A DNA stretch of 64,000 nucleotides from Gemmatimonadales bacterium (GTDB taxonomy: Bacteria > Gemmatimonadota > Gemmatimonadetes > Gemmatimonadales > GWC2-71-9): assembly GCA_036500345.1 (NCBI GenBank), contig DASYCE010000004.1, positions 55,636-119,635 on the forward strand. Direction: 5' to 3'. Shown here piece after piece: positions 17,992 through 26,331 of this stretch (position 1 is the first letter of the stretch; each line of letters begins with the position of its first letter). A program made the position numbers and the translations under genes. Under the pieces are notes generated by a model, which made no database searches, was not told the DNA's origin, and saw only the letters and a program-made list of their open reading frames with translations.

Positions 17992-20436
17992 TTACTGTCG
18001 CTTTCCCTCAAACCGCGCCGGGTCGAGGTTGTATCGCCGCAGCACCGCCTCGACGCGCGGCAATTTCGGGAAGGTGCCGACCAGCCGCGCGGCATAGGTC
18101 GGGAAGTCGTCGCCGTCGCCGGCCGTGGCATGTTCCATCGCGTCGATCATCGCTGTCGTATCGTTCAGCCCGGAATACGCGACCACCAGTCCGGTCCATC
18201 GCGTCCACGCCCCTTCCGGCATCGCGACCAGACGCTTCACCAGCGCTTGCGCTTCGGCGACATTCCCCGACCGGGCCAGCGCAGATGCCGCGACGCCGAT
18301 TCGCACCGGGCCCGAGGAGACTGCCAGGATCCGGCGTGAATAGAATGCGGCGGAATCGGGGAACCCTGCCTCCACGAAGGCGAACGCGAGGATCGAGAGT
18401 GCAGTCACGCTTGACGGCTCCATCTGCGTGCCGCGCCGCGCCTCTTCCAGTCCTTCGGCTGGGCGCCCCGACTCCGCTTCGGCCCAACCGAGATAGACGG
18501 CAGTCATGAAGTAGAGGGGATCGCACGAAACAGCGCGTTGGAGCACTGGAATCGCCTCTGCCGGCCGCCCCTGGTTCATCAGCGTGTAGCCGAGACGGTA
18601 GCGCGGCTCGGCGGCATTGGGGTCGAGCGCGATGGCGCGCTTGAGTTCGGCTTCCGCCTCTGGCCAGTCGAACGCCTCTGCATCGACATATCCCAGCGCG
18701 AGGTGAGCATCGGACAGCGTCGGATCGAGCCGGACCGCACGCTCCGCAGCTGCTCGCCCGCGTGGCAGCACGTCACCGGTACGCGTCGGCGTGTACGACG
18801 GTGAGACCATCAATGCGTTCGACAGCGCAGCCCACGCCCTCGCGAACATGCTGTCGCGAACCGTCGCCTGTTCAAAATCGGCGATCGCCGCAGTGATCCC
18901 CGGCCCGCGACGACGATAGAGATACATCCCCTTGAGGTAGAGATCGTATGCTTCGGGATCGCTCGTTCCGCGCGCGGCGCTTCCGGTATTCGCCAACGTG
19001 ACCTGCAATTGCCCGGCGATGGCGCGCGCGAGCTCGTCCTGCACTGCGCGCACGTCATTGGCCGCGTGCTGATAGTTCTCGCGCCAGACGACCTGGCCAT
19101 CGCTGGTGTTCGACAATTCAACCGACACGCGAACCTGGTCGCCGTCGCGGCGAACCGTTCCCTCGAGGACCTGACTGACCTGGAGCGCCCGGCCGATCTC
19201 CTGCGTCGTTGCTCCCTTTCCGGCGTAGCTCGCCGCCGAACGCTCGCCCGCGAGCCGCAACCCCGGAATCTGCGACAGCGTGTTGGTCACATCGTCGCCG
19301 ATGCCCTCGGCGAGATAGGCGTTCGCCGTGTCATTTCCCGATGACGCGAATGGAATGATCGCCAGCGACTTCCCTGCACCGGTCGTTGCTTTCGCGCCGG
19401 CATGACCACGAAGGACCCACACGCCGGCTGCCACGATCGCGATCACTGCGATCGCGAGAATTCCGCCGACCCTTCGGGAATTGTTGCGCGAACCCTTCGG
19501 AACTGATGCAGCGCTCGATCCGGTGCTGACCGCCTGGTCGAGTGCAGCGAGAATCTCTCCCGCCGACGCCGGACGCCGTGCAGGATCCTTTTCCAGCGCG
19601 CGAGCGACCACGTCGCAGAGTGCCGCGGGCGCATCGGGGCGTGCTGATGCGAGCGGCGCTGGCTTCTCCGTCATTTGCGCCACCACCATCGCTTGCAGCG
19701 ATCCCTTCCCCGCAAACGGATGCCGCCCCGCCAGCAACTCCCACGCGATCAATCCCCAGGCATAGATATCGGCGCGATGGTCAGCGTCGGGATCGCCCGC
19801 CGCCTGCTCCGGCGCCATATATGCCGGCGTGCCGAGGGTGCTCCCCGCCTGCGTCAGCGTGATGCTGGTGTCGCCGCGGGGATCACCGTCCTGCGTGCGC
19901 GAGAGGTCGATCGCCTTGGCGATGCCGAAATCGGCGACAACCGCGGCGCCACCCGAGATCAGCACATTCTCCGGCTTGATGTCGCGATGGACGATTCCTT
20001 CGCCATGCGCATATGCCAGGGCGCGGGCGATGTCGCGCAGGATGTGGATCGCATCGGCGATCGGCACCGGTTCGCCGGTTGCCATCCGTGCCCGCAGCGA
20101 CTCGCCGCGCACAAACGGCATGGTGTAGTACGGCAGGCCGTCGGCGTCGCCCGCCGCCAGCACCGGGACGATGTTCGCCTGCTGCAGGCGCGCCGCGAGC
20201 TTCACCTCGCGCGCGAATCGCTCGACACTCATCCCCTCGGCCTGCCCCGGCGTGATCACCTTGATCACCACGCTGCGATTGAGCGCCGTTTCGGTGGCGA
20301 CGAAGACGCGCGACATCCCGCCGCCGCCGAGTTCGCGCTCGATGAGATACGCACGGCCGAGCGCCGACTGGAGTCGGCCGCGAAGGTCGCCCGACGGCTG
20401 GCCCGTACTCACCGCCTCCGCGCCGGAATCGGCCAC
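17992..20436 (-). CDS. Membrane Ser/Thr protein kinase with TolB-like and TPR domains
   Basis: 814 residues. The kinase domain (about 30-300) has a Gly-rich loop (ELGGGGMSRVF), Lys59, VHRDIKPENVLI, DFG in VADFGIAKA and AYMAPEQ. One membrane helix follows near 335-350. Outside it, LAIIPFASSGNDTANAYLAE opens the TolB N-terminal-like domain found in such kinases, then TPR units to the C terminus (LGYVDAEAFDWPEAEAELKRA). The start is GTG 20436, inside the upstream kinase gene (28-base overlap), suggesting coupled translation; GTG 20412 is an alternative. The extracytoplasmic half probably senses a ligand or protein. Confidence 0.85.
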   Translation of the reverse strand: MADSGAEAVSTGQPSGDLRGRLQSALGRAYLIERELGGGGMSRVFVATETALNRSVVIKVITPGQAEGMSVERFAREVKLAARLQQANIVPVLAAGDADGLPYYTMPFVRGESLRARMATGEPVPIADAIHILRDIARALAYAHGEGIVHRDIKPENVLISGGAAVVADFGIAKAIDLSRTQDGDPRGDTSITLTQAGSTLGTPAYMAPEQAAGDPDADHRADIYAWGLIAWELLAGRHPFAGKGSLQAMVVAQMTEKPAPLASARPDAPAALCDVVARALEKDPARRPASAGEILAALDQAVSTGSSAASVPKGSRNNSRRVGGILAIAVIAIVAAGVWVLRGHAGAKATTGAGKSLAIIPFASSGNDTANAYLAEGIGDDVTNTLSQIPGLRLAGERSAASYAGKGATTQEIGRALQVSQVLEGTVRRDGDQVRVSVELSNTSDGQVVWRENYQHAANDVRAVQDELARAIAGQLQVTLANTGSAARGTSDPEAYDLYLKGMYLYRRRGPGITAAIADFEQATVRDSMFARAWAALSNALMVSPSYTPTRTGDVLPRGRAAAERAVRLDPTLSDAHLALGYVDAEAFDWPEAEAELKRAIALDPNAAEPRYRLGYTLMNQGRPAEAIPVLQRAVSCDPLYFMTAVYLGWAEAESGRPAEGLEEARRGTQMEPSSVTALSILAFAFVEAGFPDSAAFYSRRILAVSSGPVRIGVAASALARSGNVAEAQALVKRLVAMPEGAWTRWTGLVVAYSGLNDTTAMIDAMEHATAGDGDDFPTYAARLVGTFPKLPRVEAVLRRYNLDPARFEGKRQ

Positions 20437-22826
20437 TTGAGCGTCCCGGGACAGATCGTCTGCCCCAGCTGCTTCACGATGGCGATCAGTCGCAGCTCCG
20501 TTCGCAACGAGGCGAAGGTCGGATCACAGCCGATGGTGCTGTTTGCAAGGATGAATTTGTTGAGCCGGACACTTCGCTCCAGCGCGTCAAGCGCCGCTGA
20601 GTTGTTGCCTAGTGCGACATTGGCGATCACCAGATCGTAGTCGCGCGACCCGCCCGCCTCGATCCGCTCGATGGCGGCGAGTTGCTGATCCGCCTCTGCC
20701 CATCGTCCGGCGAGCGCGAACCGCCAGACGTAATAGCCTCGCACACCAGGTGACATCGAGTCAGCCCGAAACAGCCGCTCGAAGACGGCTTCGGCGCTGT
20801 CCGGCTTCTGCGTGAATGCAAACGCCAGTCCGAGATACTCGTTGATGTTCTCGTATGCCGGATCGAGCTCGATCGCGCGATGGGCCGCAACGATCGCCTC
20901 GTCGAATCGACCAGCCGAGATGAGTTCGTAGGCGAGATCGTTGAGCGCAACGGGGGAAAGCGGATCGAGATCGACAGCCATGCGCCCTTCGCGGATCGCA
21001 TCGTCCATGCGCCCCAGTTCCGCGAGATTGTCGGCGTGCCACTGACGTGCCGTGACGTTGCGTGGATCCCGCGCCAGTACACTGGTGAACTCGGGCTCGG
21101 CGTCGGCCGGGCGCGCCCCGCCGGTCAAGGCATAGGCGAGCGCGAGCTGTCCGTCGACCAGCGTGGAGTCGATCGCCAGCGCCCGGCGGGACAACCGCAC
21201 CGCCTCACTGATCGCTGAGTCGGCGGAGACCTGCGTATACCCCGGAATCACCGTGAGGGTCATCGCCAGACCGGCATACGCCTTGGCGAAGTTGCCGTCG
21301 AGCGCGATGGCCCGCTGGTAATAGTCAATCGAGTGGCGGAGGTTCTCTCCGCCACGCTTGGCGAAGAAGTACTGCCCTTTGAGATAGAGATCGTACGCGT
21401 CCACGTTGTTCGTCCCGCGCTGGGTCTGCGCGGTCGAGGCCCCCGGCGTCGTTTGCAGATGCAGCGCCGCGCTGACCCCGGCGGTGATCGAATCCTGCGC
21501 CGCCGAAAAGTTGCCATCTGCCGGCAGCGTGTAGTTGTGCGACCACAACGCCGATTCGTCCGCCACATTCACCAGGTCGACCGTCACGGTGACGTGATCG
21601 GCGGTGCGGCGATATTCACCCTGAAGCACCACGGGTACCCGCAGTTGCGTCCCCACGTCATGAATCGGCTTCCCCTTCGCCGCCTCGGACGAAGTGCGCG
21701 CCTTGACGGTGAGCCCCGGAAGCGCCATCAGCGCGCTGCGCACATCGTTGGCGATCCCGTCGGCGAGATAATCGTACGCCGTATCGTGCCCGACGTTCTC
21801 GAACGGGAGGACAGCGATGGCCCGTGCAGCCGACGAACCACTGTGACCGGCGGCAAGGCGCCAGGCAGCAATTCCTGCGACGACAACAACGCCCGCGGCA
21901 ATCGCCATCCACGGAATGCGCCGTGCAGCGGGGCGCACCGCCGGGGTCGGTCGCGTCTGCGTCGGCGTGATTCCGCTCGATGGCGTCCCGAACGGCTCGA
22001 GAGCGGCGTGCAGGTCGGCCGCGGTCTGCCACCGATCGGCGGGGCGCTTGGCGAGCGCTCGCATCACCACCGCTTCGAGCGGCGCCGGCACACCTGGCCG
22101 CCGCTTCCCAACTGGATCGGGCTCCTGCGTGACGTGCGCCGCCAGGACCTGCTGCGGCGTGGCGCCGACGAACGGTGGTTGGCCGGTGAGGAGCTCGTAC
22201 GCCATCGCTCCAACGGCGTAGATGTCGCTGCGATGATCGATGTGCGGATCGGCCGCGGCCTGCTCCGGCGACATGTACGCCGGCGTTCCCACCGCGACGC
22301 CGAGGGTCGTGACGGTGTTCCGACCGGTTGCTTCGCTGATCGCCTTCGCCACGCCAAAATCGGCGACCAGCGCATGACGCCCGGAAAGCATCACGTTGTC
22401 CGGCTTGATGTCGCGATGCACCACACCGTGCTCGTGCGCGTGGCTCAGCGCGTCGACCACTTCGGTGATCAGCCGCACTGCTTCGTGCACCGGCAATTCG
22501 CCCTCGCGACCGATTCGCTCGCGCAGCGATTGGCCGGTGACGTAGGGCATGACGTAGTAGAGGAAGCCCTCGGCTTCGCCCGAATCGAGGAGCGGCAGGA
22601 TGTTGGGGTGCTGCAGCTGGGCGGCGATCTCGATTTCGCGGAGGAAGCGCGCCGCGCCCATCGACGCCGCGAGATCCTCGCGGAGCACCTTGATCGCGAC
22701 CTTGCGGCGGTGCTTGACGTCCTCGGCGAGGTACACGGTTGCCATCCCGCCCTGGCCGAGTTCCCGCTCGATCCGGTAGCGGTCGCCCAACGCGGCCTGG
22801 AGCCGGTCGAAGCTCACCCCGTCCAC
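20409..22826 (-). CDS. Membrane Ser/Thr protein kinase with TolB-like and TPR domains
   Basis: 805 residues with the same layout as its downstream neighbour: Gly loop ELGQGGMATVY, Lys46, VHRDIKPDNVML, VADFGVAK, AYMSPEQ, one membrane helix near 306-325, then AIAVLPFENVGHDTAYDYLA (TolB-like) and TPR repeats. It is first in a two-kinase operon. The two proteins are clearly paralogous but diverged, so this is an old tandem duplication. Targets are unknown; no phosphatase is adjacent, though a PP2C lies about 25 kb away. Confidence 0.87.
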   Translation of the reverse strand: MDGVSFDRLQAALGDRYRIERELGQGGMATVYLAEDVKHRRKVAIKVLREDLAASMGAARFLREIEIAAQLQHPNILPLLDSGEAEGFLYYVMPYVTGQSLRERIGREGELPVHEAVRLITEVVDALSHAHEHGVVHRDIKPDNVMLSGRHALVADFGVAKAISEATGRNTVTTLGVAVGTPAYMSPEQAAADPHIDHRSDIYAVGAMAYELLTGQPPFVGATPQQVLAAHVTQEPDPVGKRRPGVPAPLEAVVMRALAKRPADRWQTAADLHAALEPFGTPSSGITPTQTRPTPAVRPAARRIPWMAIAAGVVVVAGIAAWRLAAGHSGSSAARAIAVLPFENVGHDTAYDYLADGIANDVRSALMALPGLTVKARTSSEAAKGKPIHDVGTQLRVPVVLQGEYRRTADHVTVTVDLVNVADESALWSHNYTLPADGNFSAAQDSITAGVSAALHLQTTPGASTAQTQRGTNNVDAYDLYLKGQYFFAKRGGENLRHSIDYYQRAIALDGNFAKAYAGLAMTLTVIPGYTQVSADSAISEAVRLSRRALAIDSTLVDGQLALAYALTGGARPADAEPEFTSVLARDPRNVTARQWHADNLAELGRMDDAIREGRMAVDLDPLSPVALNDLAYELISAGRFDEAIVAAHRAIELDPAYENINEYLGLAFAFTQKPDSAEAVFERLFRADSMSPGVRGYYVWRFALAGRWAEADQQLAAIERIEAGGSRDYDLVIANVALGNNSAALDALERSVRLNKFILANSTIGCDPTFASLRTELRLIAIVKQLGQTICPGTLKWPIPARRR

Positions 22827-23063
22827 CCGATTGTCTCGCTAGCCGAAGCGGCCGTTTGGAGCGGGTCGAAACTCACAGATTTACACTGCTCACCACTGGG
22901 CGTCCTGACGGGCAAGTACGACACATCCGGCGCCCCCGGCGAGTGGGAGGAATGATCAGGCATTCGATGGAGTGCTGAGAGAGGCTTGAATCTGGTCCCG
23001 GCGGCGCCTCGGTGGAAGCCTGACGCTGGTCCTGATGCAAGACTTCCTCCGGTCGCCGGAGCG

Positions 23064-24503
23064 CTACTGTACCCGCCAGATGTCAAGGAAACCGGTGGTT
23101 TGGTGGCCGTTGGCGTTCCCTTCCGGGAGCGCGATCCGCCCGTCGACGATGATCGGCGAGTTCCAGTGACCGGGGCCACAGTCGAGCGTGGTCACCTCCC
23201 TCCCGGTGGCCGCGTCATAGACGCGGAGCCCGCCGTGCGGGTCGTAGATGAACGCCATTCCGTCAACGATCACGGGGCTCGTCCCGCCGTGCACGTTGTG
23301 CCATTCCGGGTGCAGTTGCGTTCCACGGACCGTCCACGCCGAGGTCGCGCCGTTGTCGGCGGCAAAGATCCACTCGGTGCCACCGCTCCTCCAGAGTGCC
23401 GGAGCGGTAAAAAGCCTGGTGTTGGACGGTGTCGCGACGCTGGATGCTTCGCCTCCCTTGTGCGGCACGGTGCCGCTCATCGTCGACCAGTCGAGGATCC
23501 GGATCAGCGCATCCTTTCCACCCTGCAGGACGAGACCGCCATCGAGGAGGAGCGGCGACGTCGAACCGAGATCGGCGTCGTCGTCGTTGAGCTGCGCCGT
23601 ATTGATCGGGGTGTAGTTGCCGAGCATGCGGGTGGCGTCGGCGTTGAGCTCGACCACCGCGTCGCCCCAGCTGGTGCGGCCGTCCCACGTCGCGTTGCCG
23701 GTCGCGATGAAGATGTTGCCGGTGGCCGAGTCGATCACCGCGCCCGCCCGACCCCAGATCGCCGAATCGCTCTCCTTGCATGATGCCGGGTCGATCAACT
23801 CAGCGCGATCGCTGCAGAGCGTATTCCAGACGTGCAACAATCGCCCCGTCGCTGCGTCGAGCACGGCGACGTGTCCCTGATAAGGCGGCGCGTCGCCGAT
23901 GTATCCGCCAGTCACGGCGATCACCTGCCCGCGAAAGATCGTCAGCGGGGACGCGATCTTCTCGCGCGTCGGAAGACGCGTGATCGATGTGGTCCAGCGC
24001 ACGCTGCCATCGGCAACGGAGAGTCGTCGAATCGAGCCATCCGGCGCCGCCGCGTAAATCGACTGCCGATCGGGATCGGCGACCGGCGTCGACGTCGTGA
24101 TCTGTCGCGACCCGGCAAGCGTCGAGTACGACGGCGGCGTGAACTCCCAGAGGACCGTACCGCGATCGGCGTCGATCGCGAGCGTCTTGCCGTACGTCGT
24201 AGTGACGAAGAAGACGTCGTGCGCCGATCCGTTCACCGCCACCCCGTGCAGATAGATCGCCGATGCATCGACCGTCCCGTCGATCGCCACCTGCTGTCGC
24301 TGCATCAATGCGACGTTGGCGGCGGTCACACCCATCGAAGCCGCGGGCGCACTGCTGCGTGCCACATTCGACCCGAACGTCGGCCAATCGTCGTGGGGCG
24401 GCGGGCGACGCCCGCTTGTATTCGAGCCGGGTGTCGGTTCCAAGGCGAGGAGTGTCAGAGCGAAGAGGACAACGGTGGAATGAGACCATGCATGGGTCAG
24501 CAT
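23064..24503 (-). CDS. Secreted PQQ-type beta-propeller protein
   Basis: 479 residues. ATG 24503 has GGAG five bases upstream. The N terminus is a signal segment (residues about 8-22). Blades show the quinoprotein pattern: YGKTLAIDADRGTVLWEF, SIRRLSVADGSVRWTTS, VAVLDAATGRLLHVWNT and LRVYDAATGREVTTLD. I see no clear PQQ/Ca catalytic Asp, so it may be a binding scaffold rather than a dehydrogenase. It lies 60 bases downstream of the hydrolase gene on the same strand and may have its own promoter. Confidence 0.78.
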   Translation of the reverse strand: MLTHAWSHSTVVLFALTLLALEPTPGSNTSGRRPPPHDDWPTFGSNVARSSAPAASMGVTAANVALMQRQQVAIDGTVDASAIYLHGVAVNGSAHDVFFVTTTYGKTLAIDADRGTVLWEFTPPSYSTLAGSRQITTSTPVADPDRQSIYAAAPDGSIRRLSVADGSVRWTTSITRLPTREKIASPLTIFRGQVIAVTGGYIGDAPPYQGHVAVLDAATGRLLHVWNTLCSDRAELIDPASCKESDSAIWGRAGAVIDSATGNIFIATGNATWDGRTSWGDAVVELNADATRMLGNYTPINTAQLNDDDADLGSTSPLLLDGGLVLQGGKDALIRILDWSTMSGTVPHKGGEASSVATPSNTRLFTAPALWRSGGTEWIFAADNGATSAWTVRGTQLHPEWHNVHGGTSPVIVDGMAFIYDPHGGLRVYDAATGREVTTLDCGPGHWNSPIIVDGRIALPEGNANGHQTTGFLDIWRVQ

Positions 24504-24553
24504 CTGGACTCCAACCGTGGAGGTTCTGGCCTGATCGGCGAAGGCGACCGTGG

Positions 24554-24573
24554 AGTATACTCGCTAGTGTACT
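24554..24573 (-). promoter_or_regulatory. Candidate promoter and dyad before the propeller gene
   Basis: On the minus strand a TATACT box (24559-24554) lies about 50 bases before the start codon at 24503. It belongs to a near-symmetric pair, AGTATACT-CGCT-AGTGTACT, overlapping the stop of the upstream hydrolase gene. This could be a promoter with a bound regulator. No convincing -35 box is seen. Confidence 0.3.
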
Positions 24574-25607
24574 GGAGTTTGTAGCAACCATTGATTGATC
24601 GCTTCAAATGACGCGCCGGCGCTCAGGTGCAACGCGAGATCATGACCAGTATTGGGAACGATCACGACGGTGAGGCTCGCCGCGTGAGTGTAGAACGGCT
24701 GCTCGTTGGCCTTCACGGCGAGCGCATCGGTGCAGTCGAGTGCCAGACCGCACGATAGACGATCTTCCTCTCCCGACATCAGCAGCACGGGCCGCGTGAT
24801 GCGGTTGCTGATGTTCGAGTCCGCCGGCACGCGGCCGATCGCAATCCCCTGCTGGAATTCCGTCGACGAAACGATCGACTTGTGGGCGTCGTCGTACGCG
24901 ATCTCCCTCGGGTCGGCACCCGCGACGTCATAGAACGGCGCGCGTCCGGCAGGTGACGCGGTCGTTGTCCAACCGCTGTCCAGCGCGCTACCGGCGAATT
25001 GCGGATCGCGGCTCGCCTGACGCAGGACAAGTTCGCCCGTGGTCAGCGCGGGACCGACAGCATGGAGACTGCCGGTGAGCACCAGCCGCGCGGCATCATT
25101 GAATTCCGCACTTTCCAACTGGGCGATACGCGATCCGTAGGAGTGGCCTAGGAGATTGACTTCGTGGAACTGCGCGTGAAAGTGCTGCAGAATCTGGTGC
25201 AGGACATAAGCGTCAGCGTACATCGTGACGCTCGTGCTGGAAAGCGGGCTGCTCTTGCCGATACCGAGACGGTCGTAAGCGAATGTCGCTCGACCGGCGG
25301 CGAGCGCGCGCTGCACGTATGAATATCGCGAACCGTCAAAGCCGGAGTCCCAGTACGAACGGTCGTACGTCGCGCCGTGCACGAGGATATCGATGACGTC
25401 GTGCACGTCGGGTCGTGATGGCGAGCAGAACGTCCCGGAAATTGTCGCTGAGATTCCTTCGCCCGGCGCCAGCGCGACATCGAGGGTCGCGGGGATACAA
25501 CGTCCCGCGGATGATCGCTGCTGTGCCGCAGCGGGGAACAGCGTCGCGGTGGCCGAGATGACCACACACCAGAGCGCAGCAATCCGAGTTGCAATCGGTT
25601 GTTTCAT
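24564..25607 (-). CDS. Secreted alpha/beta hydrolase
   Basis: 347 residues from ATG 25607, with signal peptide (TATLFPAAAQQ). The nucleophile elbow is LLGHSYGSR (Ser near 154), a likely acid is the Asp of GEEDRLSCG (about 280) and the His is in NTGHDLALH (about 322). The oxyanion strand DILVHGATYDRSYWD is present. Paired cysteines (RCIPATL, TFCSPS, LSCGLALDC) suggest disulfides outside the cytoplasm. Substrate unknown. Its ATG overlaps the PadR gene stop (ATGA), so it is the probable target of that regulator. Confidence 0.8.
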   Translation of the reverse strand: MKQPIATRIAALWCVVISATATLFPAAAQQRSSAGRCIPATLDVALAPGEGISATISGTFCSPSRPDVHDVIDILVHGATYDRSYWDSGFDGSRYSYVQRALAAGRATFAYDRLGIGKSSPLSSTSVTMYADAYVLHQILQHFHAQFHEVNLLGHSYGSRIAQLESAEFNDAARLVLTGSLHAVGPALTTGELVLRQASRDPQFAGSALDSGWTTTASPAGRAPFYDVAGADPREIAYDDAHKSIVSSTEFQQGIAIGRVPADSNISNRITRPVLLMSGEEDRLSCGLALDCTDALAVKANEQPFYTHAASLTVVIVPNTGHDLALHLSAGASFEAINQWLLQTPVH

Positions 25608-26227
25608 TCGAGCGGGCCTCCATCGGCGGCTTGACCGCCGGCGCGAATAGCGGCGGCGCTCCAGGTGAGCCGTCCCGCATCGATGTCGCTGATGACGCGG
25701 CGCACCCATGCGAGCTCGATGTCGACGATCGCCGTGAGATACTCCGATTCGAGCAGGAAAAGTCGCGGGACCGCGTCGGCGTGCTCGCGCAACAGGTCGG
25801 CCAGCGGCTGGCGTCGGGCATCGAGCGCGGCCGCCCGCTGCGCCAGGACCTCGCGCGCCTGGGGCGGCTCGAAGAGGTAGATGAAGGACAGCGCTGCCGG
25901 GAATTCGGGGAATTCGGACGCCGGCGTGGAGAGCATCGTCCGCAGCCAATCGTGAATTGCCTTCCGGCCCGGAGCGGTGAGTTGGTAGACCGTCCGCTCG
26001 GGACGATTCTCTGATCTATTGGTGCCCTGAACGGCAATCAGTCCATCCCGCTTCAACCGGGCGATCGTCTGATAGAGGCTGGTGCGGTGGCGGACGTTGA
26101 CCACATGATGGGTCCCCCGATCGCGCATCAGTTGCTGCATTCGATAGGGATACATCGGTGCTTCGTCGAGAAGGGCGAGGATGACGAGAGCGAGGGGGGA
26201 AAGCGCATGCCTGCGCGGTCTTGTCAT
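25604..26227 (-). CDS. PadR-family transcriptional regulator
   Basis: 207 residues. The winged helix is at residues 8-95 (LSPLALVILALLDEAPMYPYRMQQLM, shown here only in part by PMYPYRMQQLM, then SLYQTIARLKRDGLI), followed by a long C-terminal helical domain (PadR subfamily with PF10400-like tail). ATG 26227 is preferred over ATG 26233: a TATTAT box overlaps the latter, and transcription would begin at or near 26227, giving an almost leaderless mRNA. A 17-bp palindrome covers that box, pointing to autoregulation. The gene is coupled to the hydrolase by ATGA. Confidence 0.85.
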   Translation of the reverse strand: MTRPRRHALSPLALVILALLDEAPMYPYRMQQLMRDRGTHHVVNVRHRTSLYQTIARLKRDGLIAVQGTNRSENRPERTVYQLTAPGRKAIHDWLRTMLSTPASEFPEFPAALSFIYLFEPPQAREVLAQRAAALDARRQPLADLLREHADAVPRLFLLESEYLTAIVDIELAWVRRVISDIDAGRLTWSAAAIRAGGQAADGGPLE

Positions 26228-26260
26228 AGTCATAATATGACTAGTTGTTGAAATACCGTC
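26227..26260 (-). promoter_or_regulatory. Promoter with PadR operator palindrome
   Basis: On the minus strand a TTGACG box is followed 19 bases later by TATTAT, which overlaps the perfect 17-bp palindrome TAGTCATAATATGACTA at 26227-26243. The palindrome reaches the PadR start codon. Placement over the -10 box fits repression by the PadR product of its own operon (PadR and hydrolase). Confidence 0.6.
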
Positions 26261-26331
26261 AAGCAGGTGGGAGGGGATGGCCGGGACGGTCTGTCCGATC
26301 CCGTAAGGCAGGTCCCAGGAACCACACGCCG

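Noticed and set aside
24554..24573. AGTATACT pair as a mobile-element end
   Set aside because: No second copy of such ends or target duplication was found nearby.
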